Made by a program: the position numbers and the translations under genes. Source: Sphingopyxis witflariensis (GTDB lineage Bacteria; Pseudomonadota; Alphaproteobacteria; Sphingomonadales; Sphingomonadaceae). From it: a DNA stretch of 64,000 nt. The stretch's first letter is position 1. Every line of letters begins with the position of its first letter. The stretch covers positions 1-64,000 of the forward strand of contig NZ_NISJ01000009.1 of NCBI RefSeq assembly GCF_002205635.1, given 5' to 3'. Positions 8,670-17,868 of the stretch are shown piece by piece. The notes under the pieces are model-generated. The model searched no databases. It saw only the letters and a list, made by a program, of their open reading frames with translations, and was not told where the DNA came from.

Positions 8670-8802
8670 CTGGGTTACCCCTAAAACCCAGTAACAGGTG
8701 TTCGAATGAGCTCGGTGCGACTCCATGCTCACAGCCTCCCGGACATAGATCGAGCGAAATCATCAGACTCGACAGGGGGCATTCCCCATCCAGAAAGCTT
8801 GC

Positions 8803-8819
8803 CCTGACGTAACGTCAGG
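8803..8819. promoter_or_regulatory. Perfect palindrome, probable operator with promoter
   Basis: CCTGACGT-A-ACGTCAGG is a perfect dyad with 8-bp arms. It lies between a TTGCCC (8799-8804) and a TATGCT (8821-8826), 16 bases apart, which read as a plus-strand sigma70-type promoter with the dyad filling the spacer. An operator inside the spacer is typical of MerR-family control, but no merR gene is adjacent. The next plus-strand gene is the ECF sigma factor at 9026. Confidence 0.45.
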
Positions 8820-9025
8820 CTATGCTATACCGGCATCGGGCAGAAAGGCGCCGCGGTGCCGAGACGTAAGAATCTTGTTCGGAGCCTTTGTGATTCCCAT
8901 CCTGGCCGGGTGGCCGTCGCGTATGTCCAAGCCCTCGGGCCAAAGGCGACGGCGCATATTTTCCGAGTATGTTCTTACCGCCCGGCTTCCATCGCCGTTT
9001 CCGTCCGACCGGAAGGCGAAAAGGC

Positions 9026-9607
9026 ATGGACTTCGACGACGAACATACGAGCAGGCGTGAATTGGGACCGGATGTTTCGGTGCCGCCCGAGGATTGGACG
9101 GGCTTCACCCGCAATGCGGGTATGGAGGCAATCTACAGCGCGCATCAACCAGCGCTTACCCGCTATTTACGACGCCGCGCACCCCGCCAAGACATAGGCG
9201 ATCTGGTACAGGAATGTTTCCGCCGTCTCTTCACCCGCAAAGGTCCAGCGTCTGAAACGATCGCCGAACCGGGCGCGTATCTGGTTCGCATCGCGCGCAA
9301 CCTCCTTATCGATCGCGCCCGCACCGCCGAGGCGCGCCAGCATGCGGCGCACCATAGCTTCGATGAGCAGGACGTCGCCGGTCCGGATCCGCATGCCGCG
9401 CTCGAGGCACGCGATGCCATGCGACGGATCCAACAGGCTATCGCCCGCCTGAAACCCCAAACGCGGGGCATATTCCTGATGCATCGCTTCGATGATCTCA
9501 GCTATGAAGAGATTGCCGCAGCGAAAGGAATCAGCGTGAAGGGCGTCGAATGGCATATCGCTCAGGCGATGATCGCGATCCGCAAGGCACGGACCGACCG
9601 CAAGTGA
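9026..9607 (+). CDS. ECF sigma factor, FecI-like
   Basis: 193 residues from the ATG at 9026 (GGAAGG at 9011-9016). Region 2 is visible as LTRYLRRRAPRQDIGDLVQE with the downstream AYLVRIARNLLIDRAR helix. Region 4 is SYEEIAAAKGISVKGVEWHI, a helix-turn-helix for -35 recognition. It forms an operon with a FecR anti-sigma factor (GTGA overlap) and an STN-type TonB receptor, the standard cell-surface signalling trio. The receptor should sense its ligand outside and signal through FecR to release this sigma factor. Given the neighbouring isopeptidase, the inducing ligand is likely a lasso peptide. Confidence 0.88.
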   Translation: MDFDDEHTSRRELGPDVSVPPEDWTGFTRNAGMEAIYSAHQPALTRYLRRRAPRQDIGDLVQECFRRLFTRKGPASETIAEPGAYLVRIARNLLIDRARTAEARQHAAHHSFDEQDVAGPDPHAALEARDAMRRIQQAIARLKPQTRGIFLMHRFDDLSYEEIAAAKGISVKGVEWHIAQAMIAIRKARTDRK

Positions 9608-10560
9608 GCGACCGAGACACCGAAGCCGGCTACTGGTTCGCGCGCATGCGCGCAAGCGACCCCGATCAGGATCAGGCGGCCTTCGACGAATGGTGCGCCG
9701 ACCCCGAAAATGCCGCAACCTATGCCGCGTTCAAGGAAAACTGGCTGCTTACCGGCGGAATTCCACCCGAGCAGATCGGTACCCTCGGCGAAGAACCAAC
9801 TGCAGCAGCGCCCAATCGCGCGCGCTGGGCGCTCGCGGCTGCCCTTATCCTTGCGCTCTCAATCGGGTTCACCTGGGTCTCGCTCAGCAACCGCGATGCC
9901 GCCCCGATCATCGCGGGGAATGAAAGCGGCGAGATCATTCTCGAGGATGGCACCCGCGCCCTGCTGATGGATGGCGCCTCCCTCAAACCAGACTTCTCCG
10001 CGACCGAACGCCGCGTGCGCCTTACCGGTGGCCGCGCTCGCTTCACCGTCGCGCACGATGCCGCCCGACCATTTCGCGTCGAAGCCGCCGGCTCCGAGAC
10101 GACCGCGCTCGGCACGATATTCGAGGTCGATCTCACCGGAACGCGCCCGGTCATCCATCTGATACAAGGATCGGTCGAAGTGCACGCCAAGGCCAAGCCG
10201 CAGGCCCCGCTCCGCCTCCGTCCCGGCCAACGCGCCGAGGTCGCGGACGACACACCCAGGCTGATCGGCACCGGCGAAACCGACGCCCCGCTCACCATGA
10301 CAAGCCCAATCGACGAACCCGCACCGACCAGCTTTCTCGTGGCAGAGCGTCTACCGCTGGGCGCCGTCATCGACCGGGCAAACCGCGTCAATGCAACGCA
10401 AATCCGGGTCGAGAACCCATCGCTCGCGAACCGTCTCGTTAGCGGACGGTTCGACGTCGCTGACGCGGGCGCGCTGGCGCGCAAGCTTGCCGCCGCGCTC
10501 GACCTCAGCGTCGAAATCCGGGCCGACGGCTTCCTCCTGACACCGAAAATAAACCACTAG
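9604..10560 (+). CDS. FecR-family anti-sigma factor
   Basis: Start chosen at GTG 9604, overlapping the sigma stop, because it begins just before the DUF4880 N-terminal domain (YWFARMRASDPDQ) that contacts the sigma factor. One membrane helix (WALAAALILALSIGFTWVSL) lies near residues 75-95. The periplasmic FecR domain follows: GEIILEDGTRALLM, then ALGTIFEVDL. The C-terminus (from about 240) carries a short STN-like segment that should meet the receptor's signalling domain. About 318 residues, typical length. It transmits receptor occupancy across the inner membrane to the sigma factor. Confidence 0.9.
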   Translation: MSDRDTEAGYWFARMRASDPDQDQAAFDEWCADPENAATYAAFKENWLLTGGIPPEQIGTLGEEPTAAAPNRARWALAAALILALSIGFTWVSLSNRDAAPIIAGNESGEIILEDGTRALLMDGASLKPDFSATERRVRLTGGRARFTVAHDAARPFRVEAAGSETTALGTIFEVDLTGTRPVIHLIQGSVEVHAKAKPQAPLRLRPGQRAEVADDTPRLIGTGETDAPLTMTSPIDEPAPTSFLVAERLPLGAVIDRANRVNATQIRVENPSLANRLVSGRFDVADAGALARKLAAALDLSVEIRADGFLLTPKINH

Positions 10561-10620
10561 GAGAGTTTTACACCAACACGTCCTGCCCCCTCAGACGGTC
10601 ATGGAGGCCGCTGGGAGGGA

Positions 10621-13578
10621 ATGATGCGAAAGACTTTACTAGTCACGATCTTGGCAACGGGCTGTGCGACCGGCGCGCTCTGTTCGACCGCAGCACACGC
10701 GCAAACCGAGCAGCGTAGCTATGATATTGCCGCACAACCGCTTGCCGATGCACTCCGAGAATATTCGGAAGCCTCAGGCCGCGAGGTCATGTTCGACGAC
10801 GGACTGGCGCGCGGCCTGCGCTCGGCAGGCGTGTCCGGAACGCTTTCGGCGGACGCCGCCCTGTCGCGCCTGCTTACCGGAACCGGTCTCATCGCCGAAC
10901 TGATCGGCGCCACGCTGGTGATCCGCGCGGGAAACGTCGATGCGGGGACCACTGGCTCGATTGAGGCGCCGGGCGATATCGCGCGCGACACCCCGGATGG
11001 GGCGATCATCGTCACCGGTTCGCGCATCCGCGGCGCCGGTCCCGTCGGCTCGCCTGTGACAACGCTCGACCGCACCGCGATCGAACGGAGTGGGATGAGT
11101 TCGGCGCAGCAATTGCTCCAGGCGCTGCCGCAGGCCTTCGGCGGCGGCCCCAATGAGACCACGCTCGGCGCGACAACCCGCAATGGCGCGGGAACCGACG
11201 GCACCTACGCATCTAGCGTCAATCTGCGCGGGCTCGGCCCGTCCTCGACGCTGGTGCTGGTCGACGGCAGCCGCCCCGCGCTCGGCGGCCTCGGCGGCGT
11301 CTTCGCCGACATCTCGCTCATTCCGGTGAGCGCGATCGACCGGATCGAGGTGCTGACCGACGGCGCCTCGGCGATCTACGGCGCCGACGCGGTTGCGGGG
11401 GTAGTGAACATCCGGCTGCGAAATGATTTCGAGGGCGCCGAGACGATGCTTCGCGCCGGCACCGCCGATGGAGATCTCGGCGAGATGCAGTTCGGACAGC
11501 TTTTCGGCAAGCACTGGAGCCGCGGACATGTTGTTCTCGCCTATCAATTCAGCCAGCGCGGCGCGCTGGCGGCGGCGGAGCGCGCCTATGCAACCGAGGA
11601 TTTGCGACCTTTTGGCGGCCCCGACTATCGCTCGCTCTTTGCCGTCCCGGGCACGATCACCGCAGCGAACGGGCAGACATTCGCCATTCCGGCAGGCCAG
11701 GACGGCACCGCGCTGGGCGCCGATCAGCTCACGCCGGGCACGCGCAACCCCGGCGACCGCCGCGCCGCGAGCGATCTCCTGCCGCGCCAGCGTATTCACA
11801 GCCTCTATGCGGCAGGATCGTTCGATATCAGCGACAGCCTGACGTTCCGCGCGAGCCTCCTCGCCGCCCAGCGAAGCTATCGCAAAATCGGACTCGGCGA
11901 ATATCTGAGCCCGGTCCGGGTTGCTTCCTCAAACCCCTATTATGTCGATCCGATCGGCACCGGCTCACCGGTGACGGTGCGCTATAATTTCGCGAACGAT
12001 CTGGGGGCGCCGACCGACGCCGGCCGGGTTCGCGGATTCACCGCCGCGGGCGGCTTCGAGAAACAACTCGGGCGGTGGCGCGTGCAGCTCGGCGGCGCCT
12101 ATGGCCGTCAGAAGGGCCGCAGCGACAGCCTCAACATCCCCAATCGCCCGCGGCTCGCGGCGGCAATCGCCAACACCGATCCGGCAACCGCCTTCAACGT
12201 CTTTGGCGATGGCAGCGCGAACAATCCGGCGACGATCGCAGAGGTCCGCGGCAGCATCGGATCGCGCGACGATTATCGGAGCTGGTCGGCGGCGCTGCGC
12301 GCAGATGGCCCGCTCGTAGGTCTCCCCGGCGGCGATGTTCGGCTGGCGATCGGTGCCGAATATCGGCGCGAGCGCTACTGGAACGCGACGGCGAACGATA
12401 TCAGCTTCGCTACGCCGCGGATCACGCCGCTCACAGGTCTGCCGGGGCCGCGCCATGTCCGTTCCGCCTATGCCGAGCTGCTCGTGCCGATCGTCGGCGC
12501 GGCAAACGCCATGCCGGGGATTCAGCGACTCGACCTCTCGCTCGCGGGGCGGATCGAAGATTATAGCGACGTCGGCACAACCACTAATCCGAAGGTCGGC
12601 GTGCGCTGGGAGCCAATTTCCGGAATCGCGCTGCGCGCGAGCTACGGTACCTCCTTCCGCGCGCCCGCCTTCGACGAGCTTATCGGTCCATCGGTATCGC
12701 TCTATACGACGCTGGTCGTTCCCGATCCCGCCTCGCCGACCGGTACCGCGAATGTGGTCGCGCTGTTCGGCTATGGCCCGTGGATCAAGCCGGAGCGCGC
12801 AACCACTTGGACCGCAGGGTTCGATATCGCACTGCCGGCGATTCCCGGCCTCAAAGCGTCGATCACCTATTATGACATCGATTATCGCGATCGCATTGGA
12901 TCGGCGAGCGAGGATTATGCCCGCTTCCTGACCGACCGCGATCAGTTCGGGGGCGTCGTCATCGACAATCCGTCGACGGCGCTGCTCGATTATTATTTCG
13001 CCTTTCCTACCTTCACCAACCCGCTGGGACTGGCTCCGGGCGATATCGACGCAATCCTCGACGGCCAGGTGCGCAATCTTTCGGCGGTGCGCCAGACGGG
13101 ACTCGATATCGATATCGGCTATGCGCCGCATGTGGCGGGCGGCACGCTTGATCTCGGCCTCGCGGGGAGCCGCATTTTGAAGATCGATCGCCAGCTCACC
13201 CCGGGCACGGCGCCAAGCGACATCGTCGGCACTTTCGCCAATCCCGTTAAATGGCGACTGCGCGGGCGCACGGGCTGGTCGAAGGATGGCTTCGCCGCGA
13301 CGGCCTTCATCAATTATACCGGCGGCTACCGCAACCAGATCCCTGCGGTCGCCGAACGGGTCGCATCGTGGACGACGGTCGACCTGACCTTCTCGCAGCG
13401 GATTGGGGAAGCGGAGGACGCCCGCGGACTTACGCTCGGCCTTTCCCTCCTCAATCTGTTCGACAAGGATCCGCCCTATGTAAACAACCGCACCAATACC
13501 TCGGCGCTCGGCTATGATCCCGAGAAGGCAAATCCGCTCGGCCGCATGGTCTCAGTGCAGGCGACGGTCCGGTGGTGA
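10621..13578 (+). CDS. TonB-dependent receptor with STN signalling domain
   Basis: 985 residues with a Sec signal peptide ending STAAHAQ. Residues 32-105 form an STN domain (YDIAAQPLADALREYSEASG), the part that touches FecR. A plug domain follows (AIIVTGSRIRGAG, then LVLVDGSRPALGG and VEVLTDGASAIYGADAVAG) and then a 22-strand barrel ending YDPEKANPLGRMVSVQATVRW-like residues with the terminal aromatic. GGGAGGG sits two bases before the first ATG and five before the second (10624), so the latter may be used. Its position between fecR and the lasso isopeptidase suggests it imports a lasso peptide, its own or a competitor's, for cleavage. Confidence 0.9.
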   Translation: MMRKTLLVTILATGCATGALCSTAAHAQTEQRSYDIAAQPLADALREYSEASGREVMFDDGLARGLRSAGVSGTLSADAALSRLLTGTGLIAELIGATLVIRAGNVDAGTTGSIEAPGDIARDTPDGAIIVTGSRIRGAGPVGSPVTTLDRTAIERSGMSSAQQLLQALPQAFGGGPNETTLGATTRNGAGTDGTYASSVNLRGLGPSSTLVLVDGSRPALGGLGGVFADISLIPVSAIDRIEVLTDGASAIYGADAVAGVVNIRLRNDFEGAETMLRAGTADGDLGEMQFGQLFGKHWSRGHVVLAYQFSQRGALAAAERAYATEDLRPFGGPDYRSLFAVPGTITAANGQTFAIPAGQDGTALGADQLTPGTRNPGDRRAASDLLPRQRIHSLYAAGSFDISDSLTFRASLLAAQRSYRKIGLGEYLSPVRVASSNPYYVDPIGTGSPVTVRYNFANDLGAPTDAGRVRGFTAAGGFEKQLGRWRVQLGGAYGRQKGRSDSLNIPNRPRLAAAIANTDPATAFNVFGDGSANNPATIAEVRGSIGSRDDYRSWSAALRADGPLVGLPGGDVRLAIGAEYRRERYWNATANDISFATPRITPLTGLPGPRHVRSAYAELLVPIVGAANAMPGIQRLDLSLAGRIEDYSDVGTTTNPKVGVRWEPISGIALRASYGTSFRAPAFDELIGPSVSLYTTLVVPDPASPTGTANVVALFGYGPWIKPERATTWTAGFDIALPAIPGLKASITYYDIDYRDRIGSASEDYARFLTDRDQFGGVVIDNPSTALLDYYFAFPTFTNPLGLAPGDIDAILDGQVRNLSAVRQTGLDIDIGYAPHVAGGTLDLGLAGSRILKIDRQLTPGTAPSDIVGTFANPVKWRLRGRTGWSKDGFAATAFINYTGGYRNQIPAVAERVASWTTVDLTFSQRIGEAEDARGLTLGLSLLNLFDKDPPYVNNRTNTSALGYDPEKANPLGRMVSVQATVRW

Positions 13579-15548
13579 GACGATTGGCATGGGCGGCGGC
13601 CTTTCTCGCCGCCGCCCCGGCCTCCGGCCAGACCAGCCCGCGCGAGATTGTCGAAATGACGGATTTTTCGGCGCTGACGCCGTCGCCTGACGGGCGCTGG
13701 CTGCTCTATCGCCGCGAGCGCCCGTCGACCATCACCGGCCGGATCGATCTCGCCTGGTATCTGGTGCGATCTGACGGCAGCGAAGCGCCGGTCCGGATCG
13801 GCGATAGCGGCGCGGCCGGCTGGGACGGAACGGGAACCGTCGAGCCGGGAGAGGCCGGCTGGGCAGCCGACAGCCGCCGCTTCTATCTGATCGCGCGCGT
13901 CGACGGCGCTGCCGGGCTTTGGACGGGCACGCCCGAAGGGCGGACCCTCGCGCCGTTCCTGACGCTCGACAGTGACATCGAGCGCTTCGCACTCGGGGTC
14001 GATGGGACGGTCATCTATGAGATTGGTCCCTCGCGCGCCGAAATCGACCGCGCCGAAAATGACGAGCGCGATTCCGGAATCCTCGTCGACGCTCGCGTCG
14101 ACCTGGCCCAATCGCTCTACCGCGGCGCGATGATCGCCGGACGACCCGCCAGCCAGCGCCTCAGCGGCTACTGGTTCGATCGCGAACCGCTGCTTGCCGG
14201 ACGCGAGCGCCGGGTCATGGTTCGCAGCACGGCGGGTACAGCCGATCGTCCGGCGAACGTCGAAGAAGCCAAGCGGCTCACGCCAGCCGAACCCTCCCTT
14301 TCGGCCGACCTTCGCAGCGCACTCACCGCACGATCAATCTGCATCGACGAAGAGCCGTGCCGGGCGCCGGAAGGCGAACGACTCTGGACCAAAGTGGTGA
14401 TCGGCGACGGGCGCCTCGCCCTCACGACGCGCGACCGCCGAATACGCCAACGCCTTTTCCTGTGGGACGCGGGGGCAGGCGATCTGCGTCTTCTTACCTC
14501 AAGCGAGGGCGTGCTGACCGGCGGCCACGACGAACGCACGTCCTGTGCCGTTTCGATCGACGCGCTCTTCTGTGTAGCCGAGAGTGCCGCGATCCCTCCC
14601 CACCTCATCCGCATCGCGCTCGCCGACGGCGCGCAGCAGATTCTCGACAGACCGAACCATCCTCCCGACCAGCCGCCGCTTCTCACCGAAGCGATCGACT
14701 GGCAGGTGGGCGGCAGCCGTGCGTCGGGCTGGCTCGTCCGCCCGAGGTTCCCCGGGCGGCTGCCGCTTTTCGTCACCTATTATCGCTGCGTCGGCTATAT
14801 GCGCGGCGGCCTCGGCGACGAATGGCCGCTCCGCGCGCTCGCGGCGAGCGGCATTGCCACGCTTTGCATCAATTCGCTCCCGCATCCCGGCACCGCGCCC
14901 GAAGCGCGCTATGCGCTCGGGCTCGATGTCGTGCGCGCCGCGATCGCCGATCTCGACCGCAGAGGTATGATCGATGCCTCGCGCGTCGGCATGGGCGGGC
15001 TCAGTTTCGGCAGCGAGGTCACAATGTGGACCGCGATCCACAGCAATCTGCTCCGCGCGGCATCGATCTCGTCGATTCAGCTCGAGCCCGCCTATTATTG
15101 GTATAATGCGGGCGCCGGACGCGACATGTTTCGCGATAATCTGCGCCACTATTGGAATATCGGCCCGCCCGGCTCCGATCCGGCGCGCTGGCGCCTGCTT
15201 TCGCCCGCGCTGAATGTGGCGAAGATCGGAGCCCCGATCCTGTTGCAAATGCCCGAGATGGAAGCACGGCAGTCGCCCGAACTCATCGCGCGTCTCACGG
15301 CCGCGCATATGGGCGAAGCGCATGTCTTTCCTTTTGCCTCGCATCTCAAGACCGAACCGCGCCAGAAGCTCGCCGTCTACCAGCGCAATCTCGACTGGTT
15401 CCGCTACTGGCTGCAGGGCTATGTCGACCCCGATCCGGAAAAATCCGCACAATATGCGCGCTGGGCGAAGCTCGGTACCGAGCCGCTCGTCCAGGGCAGC
15501 GACGCGATCCAGCGTTCGAGGTCGACAAATTCAAGCAAACGGAAATAA
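13572..15548 (+). CDS. Lasso peptide isopeptidase (S9 prolyl-oligopeptidase family)
   Basis: 658 residues starting at GTG 13572 or 13575, overlapping the receptor stop. A signal peptide (to about residue 19, PASGQ) points to the periplasm. A degenerate beta-propeller of about 370 residues is followed by an alpha/beta hydrolase domain. The nucleophile is the Ser of GMGGLSFGSEV and the late His lies in PFASHLKTEP. In astexin-type clusters (AtxE) this protein opens the macrolactam isopeptide bond of the threaded peptide. It is the last gene of a sigma-FecR-receptor operon and converges on the cyclase gene with a 130-bp overlap. Both protein ends look real in the overlap. Confidence 0.87.
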   Translation: MVRRLAWAAAFLAAAPASGQTSPREIVEMTDFSALTPSPDGRWLLYRRERPSTITGRIDLAWYLVRSDGSEAPVRIGDSGAAGWDGTGTVEPGEAGWAADSRRFYLIARVDGAAGLWTGTPEGRTLAPFLTLDSDIERFALGVDGTVIYEIGPSRAEIDRAENDERDSGILVDARVDLAQSLYRGAMIAGRPASQRLSGYWFDREPLLAGRERRVMVRSTAGTADRPANVEEAKRLTPAEPSLSADLRSALTARSICIDEEPCRAPEGERLWTKVVIGDGRLALTTRDRRIRQRLFLWDAGAGDLRLLTSSEGVLTGGHDERTSCAVSIDALFCVAESAAIPPHLIRIALADGAQQILDRPNHPPDQPPLLTEAIDWQVGGSRASGWLVRPRFPGRLPLFVTYYRCVGYMRGGLGDEWPLRALAASGIATLCINSLPHPGTAPEARYALGLDVVRAAIADLDRRGMIDASRVGMGGLSFGSEVTMWTAIHSNLLRAASISSIQLEPAYYWYNAGAGRDMFRDNLRHYWNIGPPGSDPARWRLLSPALNVAKIGAPILLQMPEMEARQSPELIARLTAAHMGEAHVFPFASHLKTEPRQKLAVYQRNLDWFRYWLQGYVDPDPEKSAQYARWAKLGTEPLVQGSDAIQRSRSTNSSKRK

Positions 15549-17164
15549 TCATAGTCGCCCTCGATACCATCGCGCGCGAGGTAGGTCTCGATCCTGTCTC
15601 GGTCGAGCAATCCCTCGCGCGCCATCCTGCCTTCGAGAAGCAATTCGGTCAGCGCATCGCGCTGCGCCAGAAAGAGCTGCGCGCACATCGTCTCGAGACG
15701 TCCCTTGTTTCGCCGCCACGCGACCTCGGCCGGAAGGCGATCCGCAAAGGCTGCACGCGCGACCGCCCGGTCGTGCCCGCCCGCGATCCACTCCCAGCTC
15801 GGGATCGACAGGCAGAGCTCGACGAGCGGTTGCGAGAGGAGAGGTGCGACGACGTCACGATCATACCAACGTGCCGGTCGGTCGAGAAAATCCATGATCC
15901 GCCGAATGGCCTGAACCTGGAGCCGCTTGCCATAGGGCACCTTATCTATCCCGGCATCCCAGGGATGCAGGAAAGCTTCGCGCGGGAGTGCGCCGGAAAC
16001 GGCATAGCTTTCGTCGCGCGGCCAACGTGCCTCTGTCCCGCTGCGCCATTGCCGGCCGCTCAGCCGCAGAGCGCGCCACAGGCTGACATTGCCGACGCGC
16101 GCGAGATCCGCCAATGCGCGTAACGCCGTTACACCCGGCCCCCGCGCCCGAACCGCATCGAGAAGCGGAGCCACCGAACGCGTCAGTGCAAAGACATTAT
16201 CGCCGCCGATCCCACTGAACAGGCTCGCGGTGCCTGCTGCCGACGCTGCGGCGCCGAGCGCCGCATCAATGCCGTCGAGAACAGCGAAGCTTGCGGGCCG
16301 CGGGCTCGGAAAAGCCGGTGGCCGCGTCAGATCGCAATTGTCGGCGGAGTAAAGCGTTTCGGCGAGCTCGATATCCAGACGTGCCGCAACCGCGCGGGCA
16401 TAACGACGCTCATCGCCATCGGGGCTCGACGTCGCGACATTGACTGCCGCAACGCGCGACCCCCACTGCGACAACGACGCGGCCACGATCGAGCTATCGA
16501 GCCCGCCCGAGAGCTCGACCAATATGGTCGGGCGGCTGGAGGCCCAGGCGGCCACGCACAGGTCGACCATCCGTTCGACTTCGTGCGCCGCGGTGCCGCG
16601 CGGATGCGCCGTCGCCGCGAACGGCCAGGGCGACCAGTCGCAGCGGACATCGCAGCGAAAGAGGTCTCCAACGCACGATGACGAAAGGCTCGTGCCGGGC
16701 AGAAGTTCTTGAACGCCCGCGATACCGGTGCGTTCGGTCCGGAGGTTATTATATGCGAGGAGATGGCGAACAAAATCGACGTCCAGTCGCAGGCTGAGCC
16801 CGGCATCGAGAGCGAGCGCCAAGTGCGAAAAGAGCAGTAGACCATCGCCGCATCGCACCCAATAGAGGGGCAATCCGGTGAGCGCAGCCCGAGCGGCATG
16901 CAAGTGTCCGCGCGATGGCGCGGTGAAAGAGAGCCACGACCCCCAGTCGGGGCTCGAGCAGCGGTCGCAACCAGAGCCAGCGAAACGCTCTCCGACAATG
17001 ATCCCATCCGTATCGCGCTGGTCGATCGCAAGCCCTCGTCCGGCGAACAAGTGAAAATCCCGAAACCCGGCGATACGCGCGAGCCCGTGCCGGGCGGCCG
17101 CGGCTGCCACCCTTGCCGCCAGAGCGGGACCGCCGAAGCTCCCAACAAGGCCGCGCTCCATCAT
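15419..17164 (-). CDS. Lasso peptide cyclase (asparagine synthetase-like, C protein)
   Basis: 581 residues. It resembles asparagine synthetase B: an N-terminal glutamine amidotransferase-like domain that lacks the Cys2 nucleophile (it starts MERGLVGSFGG), and an ATP-pyrophosphatase domain with the P-loop VELSGGLDSSIVA near residue 220. The missing glutaminase Cys fits lasso cyclases, which adenylate the Asp or Glu side chain and let the Gly1 amine close the ring. It overlaps the B gene by ATGA. Its conserved end (LLEFVDLERW) and a 30-residue tail overlap the 3' end of the isopeptidase gene on the other strand. Confidence 0.9.
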   Translation of the reverse strand: MMERGLVGSFGGPALAARVAAAAARHGLARIAGFRDFHLFAGRGLAIDQRDTDGIIVGERFAGSGCDRCSSPDWGSWLSFTAPSRGHLHAARAALTGLPLYWVRCGDGLLLFSHLALALDAGLSLRLDVDFVRHLLAYNNLRTERTGIAGVQELLPGTSLSSSCVGDLFRCDVRCDWSPWPFAATAHPRGTAAHEVERMVDLCVAAWASSRPTILVELSGGLDSSIVAASLSQWGSRVAAVNVATSSPDGDERRYARAVAARLDIELAETLYSADNCDLTRPPAFPSPRPASFAVLDGIDAALGAAASAAGTASLFSGIGGDNVFALTRSVAPLLDAVRARGPGVTALRALADLARVGNVSLWRALRLSGRQWRSGTEARWPRDESYAVSGALPREAFLHPWDAGIDKVPYGKRLQVQAIRRIMDFLDRPARWYDRDVVAPLLSQPLVELCLSIPSWEWIAGGHDRAVARAAFADRLPAEVAWRRNKGRLETMCAQLFLAQRDALTELLLEGRMAREGLLDRDRIETYLARDGIEGDYDYFRLLEFVDLERWIASLPWTSGSVPSFAQRAYCADFSGSGST

Positions 17165-17811
17165 AGCATGAATATGGGGGTGAAATTATGCGCGTCATCG
17201 ACGCTGCCGGTCAGCACCCGCTCGGACGACTGGAGCCAGCAATGCGCCGCGAACGGCGCCGGCCGGACGCCGAACACCATCGTCGGCGCAAGGTTGCGGC
17301 GAAGTAAAAGGCGAAACAATGCCAATGAGTCGATGAGGCAACGCGGCGCGATGGGAATGAGCGTGCGGGCCAATGCATAGTCGGCGGCCATTTCGGCGAT
17401 CGCGTCGGCGTCCGCACGGCCTGCTTCCGCCCGCTTCTGCCGGCTAAGGTTCGCCACCGTCGCGGCCAGACGATCGGGTGCCTGCGCCCGCCGCGCCCAA
17501 TAAAGATATCGTGCGGCGGAAGCCGCCATCCGCATCGGGGGGCTACCCCGGCGGCGTTTCCCTAGATCAGCCGTCGGCACCGCTATATCGACCGGATTGA
17601 GCTGGTTTTCTTCATCGCTGCGCACAAAAAGACCGGTGGCGACAAGCCCGGTCATCGCATCGCTGTCGTTCGGCGCGCGCGCGCGAAGACGCTCGAAGGC
17701 CGCACGTTGGTCGCCGCGCAGTGCGAGATAGCGGTCGGCCCGCAAATCGAGGAAAATCAGTTCCTCGCCCGCGATGCAGAAACCGACGCCGGGTGCCAAA
17801 GTCCAAGCCAT
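17161..17811 (-). CDS. Lasso peptide B protein (RRE + transglutaminase-like leader peptidase)
   Basis: 216 residues in one chain, as usual in Proteobacteria. Residues 1-70 resemble a PqqD-type RiPP recognition element (FLDLRADRYLALRGDQ), which binds the precursor leader. Residues 100-216 are a transglutaminase-like cysteine protease: Cys158 (APRCLIDSLALF) and His190 (AAHCWLQ). The third catalytic Asp normally sits about 12 residues after the His; here that place is Gly202 (VLTGSVDD) and Asp205/206 lie slightly later, so the triad is either shifted or altered. It cleaves the leader in an ATP-dependent complex with the cyclase. The start lies 57 bases after the precursor stop. Confidence 0.9.
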   Translation of the reverse strand: MAWTLAPGVGFCIAGEELIFLDLRADRYLALRGDQRAAFERLRARAPNDSDAMTGLVATGLFVRSDEENQLNPVDIAVPTADLGKRRRGSPPMRMAASAARYLYWARRAQAPDRLAATVANLSRQKRAEAGRADADAIAEMAADYALARTLIPIAPRCLIDSLALFRLLLRRNLAPTMVFGVRPAPFAAHCWLQSSERVLTGSVDDAHNFTPIFML

Positions 17812-17868
17812 GAGACGTGCCCGATCCGGGCGCCGACCCTTAGTGGACCGACACCCGGACGCCTGGCT

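Noticed and set aside
8491..8694. 67-residue plus-strand ORF after the thermonuclease gene
   Set aside because: No ribosome-binding site and no known family; the opposite strand has a better candidate with a membrane helix.
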